Assembly (NCBI GenBank): GCA_029260395.1
Contig: JAJDDJ010000013.1
Location: 496,001 to 560,000 of the forward strand
Length of the DNA stretch: 64,000 nucleotides
From: Phycisphaerales bacterium
Lineage (GTDB): Bacteria > Planctomycetota > Phycisphaerae > Phycisphaerales > UBA1924
Direction of reading: 5' to 3'
The position numbers and the translations under genes are program-made. The notes beneath the pieces were generated by a model that saw nothing but the letters and a program-made list of their open reading frames with translations, ran no database searches and was not told where the DNA came from. Below are positions 1 through 8,463 of the stretch, in pieces. Numbering within the stretch: position 1 is the stretch's first letter; every line of letters starts with the position of its first letter.

Positions 1-146
1 CGGAACCACTGCTCACTTGCCAGCATCCGCTCGCCGGCGAATGCCTACCCCCGAGTGCCTGCCGATGTTCCGTTAATCGAATCCGACACGCCAGCAAGCA
101 CCACGCGGCCGGGGCATCTCATAGGAGCCCAATCATCGGGGCCATC

Positions 147-1796
147 TCACCGGAGTCGGCCGCTGTCGATCATGTCCTGGCGGAGCAGCGACAGCACAGG
201 CGGCCAGAACAGGTAGTCCCGTCCTGGCGGCGCGTCGGTCGTGTTCTGCACCTCGCTCGCCCAGTTTTTTTGGCTGTCCGTGCCGACCGAGTACACCACG
301 AACTGGTCATCGCGGAGCCTGAACGCCACGTCCTCGCCTTTAGGGTTGATGATGACGATCTCATGCGGGTCGGGCACATCGCGCTCGTTGCGACCACGGG
401 CCGTATCGCGAATCGGCACGAAGTACTCGATCACCGGATCGCGACCATCGAGCTTCGCGTTGTTGAGCGGGTCGGCATCGATGCGGGGGATGTACCGTGG
501 CCGGGTCGCTGCGAGCGACAGCGGGAACCCGCCGGTGTCCTTCGCGAAGCTCATCACGGCCAGCGAATGCCGGGTGCCAGCCGACTCGGTGATCGCGCGG
601 AGCCTCGCCTGGTAGAGGCTCTCGATCTCGGGCACCGCGACGAACACCGCCGCGAACTTGTCACGGTTGGCCTGGAGCGTCGCGTAGGTGGTCGGGGGCC
701 GCTGCACCGGATCGGACCACGCCCGGCTCCAGCGGAATCTGTAGTCATCACCGATGGCTTTGAGGGTGTCGGTGGTCTCAAACCATGTGCCGTGACGCGA
801 CGCCGCGTCTGACCAGCGGGCGTTCTCGCTAAACAGCCGAAGGGGTCGATCAATCGAGCCAAGCGAGGCGAGTACCGTGCCGAACACACCGTCGCGAGGG
901 CCACCCCGCTCGACCATGACCAGTGCAATCAGCTGCTCTGCAGCGACGATATCGCCCTCAGGGAACCGAGCCCGGCCCATCTCCAGGTAGCCCGTTCTTT
1001 CATCGAGCCGGGAGATCAGCGCCGCCACCTTTGCGGTGTCGGCTCTGGGCGTTCGGCTGCGAAAATCGAGGTAGTACACATCGCGGATCCGTTGCTGCAA
1101 CTCGCTGATCGCGTCGTAGCCCCAGTTGGCCTCGGCTGCGAACTGGCGGTCAGCGATCTGCCTAGCGAACAGGATTCCATCAGCCAGCACCTCTGCTGCT
1201 GCATCGGGATCTCCGTCCGCGGCCAAGCGAGTCGCTTCGATATGCAGCAGGCACATCATCTGATCAAACTTGGGCAGCAGGTGAAACCTCGCGCCCGCGA
1301 GCAGCGGCGGGTCACCCGGGATCTCGGTGTACATGTTCGATGCGATGAGTTCGATGCCACCCGGCTGCGACACGAGCGCCTCTTGCCCGTAAGGCTGAGC
1401 GAACGCGAACGCTCGCCGGAGATCCTGTTCCTGGGTGACCGACTCAAGCGCCTCGAGCATCGCCCGCTGGGGTGCCGCCAACGCCCATCGCTCAGCGGCC
1501 GGCCAAGCACCCATCGCGGGAGTGGTCAGTTCAGCAGCTACTCGATCGGCAACCGCGGACGGCGGCGCCTCCATCGCGCCCAGCGGGGGCACGATGATCA
1601 CATCGGAACGCGACTGCGGGCGGACCTTCGCGAAACCCGCGTTGACCCGCTCAATCGGGCCCTGCGCGTTGGCTGGGATAGATGCACACGCGAGCGCTAG
1701 CCCCGCGATCAGCACGCCGCATACGCGGTTGAAACCGTCACACCGAACCGGCCGACGGGAGAGATTTGCTGCTTGGTTCTTGCTTGTTGGCATCAC
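147..1796 (-). CDS. Secreted protein of unknown function
   Basis: A 549-residue protein that I do not recognise. The N-terminus has a basic stretch followed by a hydrophobic segment (GVLIAGLALACASI) and an ANAQ cleavage-like site near residue 45, so it is probably exported. The rest is soluble and mostly helical, with no zinc, nucleotide or metal motif that I can name. The start is GTG at 1796, immediately followed by ATG. A TACCAT hexamer lies 6 nt before the GTG and there is no Shine-Dalgarno, which fits a leaderless start. It stands alone on the minus strand, downstream of nothing obvious, and is not clearly part of an operon. That it is a real gene is supported by codon bias and length; its function is unknown. 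Confidence 0.75.
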   Translation of the reverse strand: MMPTSKNQAANLSRRPVRCDGFNRVCGVLIAGLALACASIPANAQGPIERVNAGFAKVRPQSRSDVIIVPPLGAMEAPPSAVADRVAAELTTPAMGAWPAAERWALAAPQRAMLEALESVTQEQDLRRAFAFAQPYGQEALVSQPGGIELIASNMYTEIPGDPPLLAGARFHLLPKFDQMMCLLHIEATRLAADGDPDAAAEVLADGILFARQIADRQFAAEANWGYDAISELQQRIRDVYYLDFRSRTPRADTAKVAALISRLDERTGYLEMGRARFPEGDIVAAEQLIALVMVERGGPRDGVFGTVLASLGSIDRPLRLFSENARWSDAASRHGTWFETTDTLKAIGDDYRFRWSRAWSDPVQRPPTTYATLQANRDKFAAVFVAVPEIESLYQARLRAITESAGTRHSLAVMSFAKDTGGFPLSLAATRPRYIPRIDADPLNNAKLDGRDPVIEYFVPIRDTARGRNERDVPDPHEIVIINPKGEDVAFRLRDDQFVVYSVGTDSQKNWASEVQNTTDAPPGRDYLFWPPVLSLLRQDMIDSGRLR

Positions 1797-1802
1797 GTCG
1801 GC

Positions 1803-1808
1803 ATGGTA
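1803..1808 (-). promoter_or_regulatory. TACCAT -10-like hexamer, leaderless start
   Basis: On the minus strand TACCAT sits 6 nt upstream of the GTG at 1796. It is one of eight TANNNT hexamers at 5-6 nt from a start codon in this window. No good -35 is visible. Confidence 0.4.
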
Positions 1809-1871
1809 GCCGATGCGAGCCGCTCAAGAACGGGCATGACTGCTCTGGATCAGATCGAACAGCGTCGAGAA

Positions 1872-2852
1872 TCAGCCCGCGGTGGAACGCCTGAACCGCA
1901 GCGTGGGCCGGGTCACGTCACCCTCGCCGGGCGAGTCCTGCCGGCCATCGAGCCCGGGCCGGCGGTTCTCGTTGAAGAACCGTGAGGGCCGCTCGTCGGT
2001 GAGTTGACCGTTGAGCCGCGCCAGTGCTTCTTCAGCGATCTGGCGGACACGCTCTCGGCTGATCCCGACCTCGTCGGCGATCTGCTTGAGCGTCATCGGC
2101 TCCTGGCCATCGAGCCCGAAGCGGAGCCGCAGGATCGTGGCCTCGCGCTCGTCGATCGCCTCGAGAAGCTTGCGGAGCGTCCCGATCTCCTCGTTGTGGA
2201 AGACCGGTGCCTCGGGCATCTCGTTGCGGGTGTCGGCGAGCAGGTCGCCCATGCTCATCAGATCGCCGCTCGAATCCGTGGGCTGACCGATCGGCGACTG
2301 CATCGCCTTGATGGCCCGACGAATGATGCGGATTTTCTTGGCCGGCAGGTCCATGGCACGAGCCAGATCCTCAACATCCGGCGCGTGACCAAGCTCGGCT
2401 TCAAGCCGGCGCGAGGCAGCCTTCCACTTGGCAATCAACTCGACCATGTACGCGGGCACATGAACGGGCTGCGACGCGTTGATCAGCGCACGCTTGATAG
2501 CCTGCTTGATCCACCACGACGCATACGTACTGAACCGTGCGCCCTGGGACGGGTCGAACCCCTCCACGGCGCGCATCAGCCCGATGTTGCCTTCTTCAAC
2601 GAGATCCGTGAGGTGAAGGCCGCGGTTGTTATACCGCTTGGCGATCGCCACCACAAGACGCAGGTTCGCGCGGATCATCCGTTCGCGGGCCTTCGGGCAG
2701 TTGTCGTTGATGATCGCCCAGCCGAGCTCACGCTCGTCTTCAGCGGTCAACAGCGGCGTCCGCCCTATCTCACGCAGGTATAGCTGCAAATCAGATTGCA
2801 GCCCTCCGGCCGTTGAGGCCGAGGCTCGTACTCCACTCACTTCTCTACCCAC
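1872..2852 (-). CDS. RNA polymerase sigma factor, sigma-70 family (RpoD/SigA-like)
   Basis: This directs RNA polymerase to promoters. The 326 residues contain sigma region 1.2 (DLQLYLREIGRTPLLTAEDE, about 20-40), region 2 with the core-binding and -10 recognition helices (NLRLVVAIAKRY, then EEGNIGLMRAVEGFDPSQG and STYASWWIKQAI, about 60-115), region 3, and region 4 ending in the -35 helix-turn-helix (LKQIADEVGISRERVRQIAEEAL, about 255-280). There is no long acidic region 1.1, so it resembles compact group 1/2 factors rather than the large primary sigma. A basic tail of about 45 residues follows region 4. The GTG at 2852 touches its own purine-rich stretch; GTG at 2840 (residue 5) is better spaced from GGAAGG and may be the true start. 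Confidence 0.92.
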   Translation of the reverse strand: MGREVSGVRASASTAGGLQSDLQLYLREIGRTPLLTAEDERELGWAIINDNCPKARERMIRANLRLVVAIAKRYNNRGLHLTDLVEEGNIGLMRAVEGFDPSQGARFSTYASWWIKQAIKRALINASQPVHVPAYMVELIAKWKAASRRLEAELGHAPDVEDLARAMDLPAKKIRIIRRAIKAMQSPIGQPTDSSGDLMSMGDLLADTRNEMPEAPVFHNEEIGTLRKLLEAIDEREATILRLRFGLDGQEPMTLKQIADEVGISRERVRQIAEEALARLNGQLTDERPSRFFNENRRPGLDGRQDSPGEGDVTRPTLRFRRSTAG

Positions 2853-2857
2853 CTTCC

Positions 2858-2873
2858 GCGGCCTTTAGGCCGC
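2858..2873 (-). promoter_or_regulatory. Palindrome in the sigma-factor 5' leader
   Basis: GCGGCCTTTAGGCCGC is a perfect inverted repeat (7-bp arms, TT centre) directly upstream of the sigma-factor start. It abuts the purine-rich GGAAGG that should serve as ribosome binding site. It could be an operator or an RNA hairpin controlling translation; the sequence alone does not decide. Confidence 0.4.
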
Positions 2874-3199
2874 ACCAACGAGTTTAGCACACCCGCTGAA
2901 GGCAAAGACATGCAAATGTTCGCTCACAGTTGATTTTCGGTTCCATCGGGTTGCAATCATTGGAACTTGACTCAGCTTTGTTATCGGTCCTAGAACGATC
3001 CCGAGTCCGATACTCCGAGCACTTTCCCCCTTTCTCGGCCAGTGAACGACGTTTCGCGGATGAAAGACCGGAGACTTGCTCGCGATAGACCTGCTCCAAC
3101 AACGATTTTTTGCTCCGACGGAGCCGGTCTGTGAGGGTCCGGGAACCCGTGCTGTCGCACTCCGAGAGATCTGACTCATCCCATGCGATCCCTCAGCCG
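2874..3199. other. Intergenic region between divergent sigma-factor and UVR-motif genes
   Basis: No convincing gene. The stretch is clearly poorer in GC than its surroundings, as expected for a divergent regulatory region. A TTGACT (2967-2972) and TAGAAC (2991-2996) pair with an 18-nt spacer could be a plus-strand promoter, but it lies more than 200 nt from the next start codon. Confidence 0.4.
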
Positions 3200-3205
3200 T
3201 ACCAT
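3200..3205 (+). promoter_or_regulatory. TACCAT -10-like hexamer, leaderless start
   Basis: TACCAT sits 5 nt before the GTG start at 3211. No Shine-Dalgarno is visible. Confidence 0.4.
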
Positions 3206-3210
3206 GTTCC

Positions 3211-4104
3211 GTGGATCTCTCCAATCTTCTCGACGCGTGGCCTTTCGAACCCGGCAAGCTGAACGTTCGGCTCATCACCGGAACCGACGGTGCCGAGAAG
3301 CTGCAGATTCGACTCGATCTAGGTGTTCTCCAGATGAACCTAGACGGCAGGCCCGACGGGCTCGAACCCGCTGGTTACCCGAGCGTTCTCGAGTATTTTG
3401 AGGCCATGCACGACTCGGTCACACAGGGCTCGCCGCCGCCGCCGCCACGCAGCGAATTGGGTCTGCTGGCCGGCAAGGACGAGGATGCCCCCAATGCCGA
3501 CGCAGCCGAGGCGGCCGATGGCACGTCAGCGGAGGGTGACAGCGATCCCTTAGGCGGTTCATCAGCCTTCGAGCCCGAGCCCGCTGAGGGCCGGTTCGAC
3601 CTTTCGCCCGAAGATGCCAAGCTCATCCGCGACGAAACCGTACAGGTCTACCACCGCTACGTGGCGCTGCTGGTCTTGGAAGACTTCGCGCGTGTGATCC
3701 GCGACACGACCAAGAACCTGCGGGCGCTCGAGTTCATGGCGACGCACGCGCAAACCGAGGCCGACCGCCAGAGCATGGAGCCGTACCGCGCGTACATCAC
3801 CATGATGCAGGCCCGCGCCCTCGCGGGCCAGGCGCTTGATGCCAACGAGCCAAAGGCCGCGGTGCTCGCCATCGACCAGGCGCTCGACTCGCTCCGCGAG
3901 CACTTTGCTAATCGAGGCGACGGCGATGCTTTCGACCAGGCGGGCGAGGTGCAGGCCCTCAGAGCCATGCGAGCCTCGCTCATTCCCAAGCTGCCCGTGA
4001 GCCTCAAGACCGAACTCCAGCAACGGCTCAGCGAGGCGCTCGAAGCTGAGAACTACGAGCTCGCCGCGATCTTGCGTGACGAACTCGGCCAGCTCACCGA
4101 GTAG
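3211..4104 (+). CDS. UVR-motif (UvrB/UvrC motif) protein
   Basis: A 297-residue cytoplasmic protein of unknown role. An N-terminal beta-rich domain (about 1-75) is followed by an acidic, proline-rich linker (PPPPP near 75, then many D/E/A), and a helical C-terminal half. The last 30 residues (LKTELQQRLSEALEAENYE then LAAILRDEL) match the UVR motif that UvrB and UvrC use to contact each other. It has no UvrB helicase or UvrC nuclease domain. The motif also occurs in ClpC-type and other regulators, so DNA repair is only one possibility. Its 3' end overlaps the convergent mnmG gene by 11 bp. Residues 1-75 resemble a common planctomycete N-terminal domain, but I cannot name it. Confidence 0.8.
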   Translation: MDLSNLLDAWPFEPGKLNVRLITGTDGAEKLQIRLDLGVLQMNLDGRPDGLEPAGYPSVLEYFEAMHDSVTQGSPPPPPRSELGLLAGKDEDAPNADAAEAADGTSAEGDSDPLGGSSAFEPEPAEGRFDLSPEDAKLIRDETVQVYHRYVALLVLEDFARVIRDTTKNLRALEFMATHAQTEADRQSMEPYRAYITMMQARALAGQALDANEPKAAVLAIDQALDSLREHFANRGDGDAFDQAGEVQALRAMRASLIPKLPVSLKTELQQRLSEALEAENYELAAILRDELGQLTE

Positions 4105-6001
4105 CCCCCGCCATCGAAGGCCCACGCTTGGCCAGCACCGCCAGAAGCGTCAAGTCTGCGGGCGTGATCCCCTCTAGCCGACGCGCCTGACCGAACGTAT
4201 CGGGCCGAAACTTGGCAATGGCCTGAGCCGCCTCTGAGCGCAAGCCGGGCAGCTCCGTTTCGTGCATCCACACGGGCACTGGTGAACGCTCCATCGAGTC
4301 GTGCCGCTTCACCTCGGCGTGCTGACGGGTGATGTACGCCTCGTATCGAGCATCGGCGTGCGCACTGAACCAGATTTCACTGCCGATTGCGCCCACCCCT
4401 CCAAGACGCACCACCTCAGGATGCCCCGCTACCGCCTGCCGCAGCGTGTCCACAGTCGATTCCGTCCGCCTGAGCACATCCGCCAACGGCTTGTGCTCGA
4501 CACGGGTTTCGGCGATGGCCTTGGCAACTGCGTCGCGCTGGGTTCGGCGAACTTGGAACAGCCGTTTCCGCTGCGCGCCCCGGTCGGTCGTCTCAAGCAG
4601 CCCCAGCTCGATCGCCACCGGGGTGAGTCGATCCGCTGCGTTGTCGCCGCGGAGCAGCAGCCGATGCTCGGCTCGGCTCGTGAACATCCGGTAGGGCTCC
4701 ACGGGCGTCTTCGTCACCAGGTCATCAAACAACACGCCGATGTACGCCTGATCCCGCCCGAGCACGAACGGCTCAAGCTTGCTCGCGGAGCGGACAGCGT
4801 TGATGCCCGCGACGAGGCCCTGCGCGGCCGCTTCTTCGTACCCGCTCGTGCCGTTGATCTGGCCTGCCAGAAACAGCCCCGGAACCAGCTTGGTCTCCCC
4901 GGTGGCGCGGATCTGGTGCGGGCGAACCATGTCGTACTCCACGGCGTACCCGTAGCGAATGATTCTCGCGTGCTCGCAGCCACGCATAGTGCGCACGAGT
5001 TGGTCCTGCACATCCCTCGGCAGGCTTGTCGCGATGCCATTGCAGTACACCACGTTGGTCTCGTGGCTCTCGGGCTCAAGAAACACGCCGTGCTGCTCGC
5101 GCTCCGCAAACCGCACGACTTTGTCCTCGATGCTCGGGCAGTACCTCGGCCCGGCCGAGTCGATCTGCCCCGAGAACATCGGGGCGCGATGGATGTTGGC
5201 GCGGATCGTCGCGTGCGCCTCGGCGGTGGTGTGTGTCTGCCTGCACGGCACCTGCTCAAGCACAGGGAACTTCGCCGGAACGGTCAGTTCGCTGAACCGG
5301 ACCGGCTCAGCGTCGCCGTGGTCTGCGGGCAGGTTGTCCCAGTCAATCGTGTCACGCGCGAGCCTCGGTGGGGTACCAGTCTTGAGCCGGCCAAGCTCAA
5401 AGCCGAGCGCGGCGAGCGCAACCGAGATGGCGCTTACCGCGCCTTCGCCCACGCGCCCGCCGCTGGTTTGCTCCGGGCCCTGGTGCATCAGGCCTCGCAT
5501 GAACGTGCCCGTGGTCAGCACCACCGACCGTGCGCACAGCACGAGCTGACCGCCCTCACCATCTGTCACCGTGACGCCACTCGCGCAGCCGTGGTCGTCG
5601 GTATCGATGCGGTCGACGGTTCCCGCAATGACCTCGATCTCGCGGCGCTCGGCGATCAACGCTCGCACGTACCTCGCGTAAGCCACGTTGTCGCTCTGGC
5701 ATCGCGGGCCCCAGACTGCTGGCCCTTTGGAGCGGTTGAGCATTTTGAAATGAATGCCGGTGGCATCGGCCGCTAGGCCCATGAGCCCGCCGAGCGCATC
5801 GATCTCGCGCACGAGTTGGCCTTTGGCGAGCCCCCCGATTGCGGGGTTGCAACTCATCTGCCCGATCTTGGCTGGGTCGAGCGTGACCAGAGCGACCCGC
5901 GCGGGGCGATCGTCTCCAAGCAGATTGGCGGCTGACCACGCGGCCTCTACGCCGGCGTGCCCGCCCCCCACCACGATGACATCGAACGCCCGTGTGCGCA
6001 T
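4094..6001 (-). CDS. mnmG: tRNA uridine-5-carboxymethylaminomethyl(34) synthesis enzyme MnmG (GidA)
   Basis: FAD-dependent enzyme which, with MnmE, installs the 5-carboxymethylaminomethyl group on wobble U34 of tRNAs. The 635 residues match the family length. Visible features are the dinucleotide-binding GGGHAG at 11-16, SCNPAIGG with its conserved Cys, RSKGPAVWGPRCQSDN, RYCPSIEDKVVRF, the second FAD motif GLFLAGQINGTSGYEEAAAQG, and SRAEHRLLLRGDNAADRL in the tRNA-binding part. I chose ATG at 6001 rather than the upstream in-frame start because homology begins there. TACGAT lies 6 nt before it and no Shine-Dalgarno is present. The partner mnmE is not in this window. The 3' end overlaps the UVR-motif gene by 11 bp, tail to tail. 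Confidence 0.97.
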   Translation of the reverse strand: MRTRAFDVIVVGGGHAGVEAAWSAANLLGDDRPARVALVTLDPAKIGQMSCNPAIGGLAKGQLVREIDALGGLMGLAADATGIHFKMLNRSKGPAVWGPRCQSDNVAYARYVRALIAERREIEVIAGTVDRIDTDDHGCASGVTVTDGEGGQLVLCARSVVLTTGTFMRGLMHQGPEQTSGGRVGEGAVSAISVALAALGFELGRLKTGTPPRLARDTIDWDNLPADHGDAEPVRFSELTVPAKFPVLEQVPCRQTHTTAEAHATIRANIHRAPMFSGQIDSAGPRYCPSIEDKVVRFAEREQHGVFLEPESHETNVVYCNGIATSLPRDVQDQLVRTMRGCEHARIIRYGYAVEYDMVRPHQIRATGETKLVPGLFLAGQINGTSGYEEAAAQGLVAGINAVRSASKLEPFVLGRDQAYIGVLFDDLVTKTPVEPYRMFTSRAEHRLLLRGDNAADRLTPVAIELGLLETTDRGAQRKRLFQVRRTQRDAVAKAIAETRVEHKPLADVLRRTESTVDTLRQAVAGHPEVVRLGGVGAIGSEIWFSAHADARYEAYITRQHAEVKRHDSMERSPVPVWMHETELPGLRSEAAQAIAKFRPDTFGQARRLEGITPADLTLLAVLAKRGPSMAGATR

Positions 6002-6007
6002 GAGCCG

Positions 6008-6013
6008 ATCGTA
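6008..6013 (-). promoter_or_regulatory. TACGAT -10-like hexamer upstream of mnmG
   Basis: On the minus strand TACGAT ends 6 nt before the mnmG ATG. It would make a leaderless mnmG transcript, independent of the small upstream gene. Confidence 0.4.
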
Positions 6014-6065
6014 TGCCGGTGCTCGACAGGCTCGGCTGCATCGGGTTGTCGGGTGCGAGTTCGCG

Positions 6066-6305
6066 TCAGGCAACCACTGCGTGGTCGGCGAGGCGTTCCA
6101 TCAGCATTCGGCCGCGCGAGGTCAGCGCAACGCTCTGGTCGCGTTTTGCCTCGATGTAGTCGTGCTGCACGAGCTGCTCGCGGAAGGGCCACCATTGGTC
6201 GCCAAACCCGAGCCAGAGCGCGTCTTCGAAGCACCGTTGCCTGTTGGCGGCCAGGCATTCGAGCCCCCGCCGAAGCCAACTTGTTTGTTCCAGTGAAAGC
6301 TGCAT
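6066..6305 (-). CDS. Small hypothetical protein, possible winged-helix fold
   Basis: 79 residues, with ATG preceded by AAGGGAG at good spacing. The C-terminal half reads like a winged helix (REQLVQHDYIEAK...VALTSRGRMLMERL, with a TSRG turn between strand and helix), but too little sequence is present to be sure. It lies 64 bp upstream of mnmG in the same direction and may share its transcript. Composition and ribosome binding site argue for a real gene. Function unknown. Confidence 0.6.
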   Translation of the reverse strand: MQLSLEQTSWLRRGLECLAANRQRCFEDALWLGFGDQWWPFREQLVQHDYIEAKRDQSVALTSRGRMLMERLADHAVVA

Positions 6306-6735
6306 CCCCGAACTCCCTTGCGTGCTGCTTGAGCCGTGGAATCGCTGGCCAGCAAGCCAGCGTCCTCCGTACCCATGCGGGACCCGTTACCGGGAGGGGC
6401 CATAATGCGCCTCTCCCCCCTATCGCTCCGCGCCTGTGGGCCCAATATCGGGCCCTGGTCGCGTGTGGCTGGCCGCCGTGATGCCTTGGCTGGCACCCTT
6501 CCCCCGGCGGTCAACGCAACAGGTTGTTCGCGATTGCCGTCCGCGAGTTGCAGGGGATCGCCCAAACTCACAAAAACACGCCCCTATGCGGTCGTAGCTC
6601 TTTCAGGAGCAATGAGGCGATAAGAAGATCGGCGCTCAAGACGAGCCCGCGCCGCGAGCTACGGCAAGGGGGCTTGCAACTCCGGGGCTTGTGCCCCTGG
6701 CTCGAAGGAACGGGCCGCAATCCCGCGAACAAACC
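6306..6735. other. Intergenic region, several inverted repeats, no gene recognised
   Basis: About 430 bp between two minus-strand genes. Inverted repeats are visible: CGCTGG/CCAGCG at 6343-6362, GGGCCC/GGGCCC at 6438-6455, and GGGGC/GCCCC at 6684-6697. The last lies just beyond the sugar transferase stop and could help end its transcript, although no T-run follows. Reading frames here lack coding character. I tested for signal recognition particle RNA and RNase P signatures by eye and found none. Confidence 0.4.
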
Positions 6736-8166
<1,431 letters not shown>

Positions 8167-8410
8167 CGGGGCCTTCCCTGCCTCCGTGTTCGTGGGGCTG
8201 TCGTTTGGGGGGTGGGTGGTTAGGGCTCCACCCCTCAGCCTCCCTAGCCGCTCGCCTAGGCCCTCCGGGCCTGATCCGAGCATCGCCGCCAGCCGCCTTG
8301 CTGACATTGAGTTTCTACCCGCGAGCCCGCCGCGTCAACCAGCCCATCGGCCCCGAGTTACCCCCGGGCCGCCCTGAGCGGCTCAGAAAGCCTGAGTCAG
8401 TCGGTTTCCG
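8167..8410. other. Divergent intergenic region
   Basis: About 240 bp of very GC-rich DNA between the sugar transferase and the plus-strand secreted protein. No gene is recognised. The plus-strand promoter candidate follows at 8411. Confidence 0.4.
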
Positions 8411-8439
8411 TTGACCCGGACCGGACAATCCGGTGTACT
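8411..8439 (+). promoter_or_regulatory. Candidate sigma-70 promoter with inverted repeat in the spacer
   Basis: TTGACC (8411-8416) and TGTACT (8434-8439) are 17 nt apart. The spacer carries ACCGGA-CAA-TCCGGT (8420-8434), a perfect inverted repeat that overlaps the first base of the -10 and could be an operator. The expected transcript starts near 8446 and has AAGGAG before the ATG at 8464. Confidence 0.45.
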
Positions 8440-8463
8440 GGAGGCTCTTGACAAGGAGCCGTC

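Noticed and set aside
2865-3278. Minus-strand ORF in the sigma-factor upstream region
   Set aside because: Composition is that of non-coding DNA and it overlaps likely promoters of both flanking genes.
6122-6571. 149-codon minus-strand ORF overlapping the small gene before mnmG
   Set aside because: The 79-residue frame has a strong ribosome binding site and protein-like composition; this one does not.
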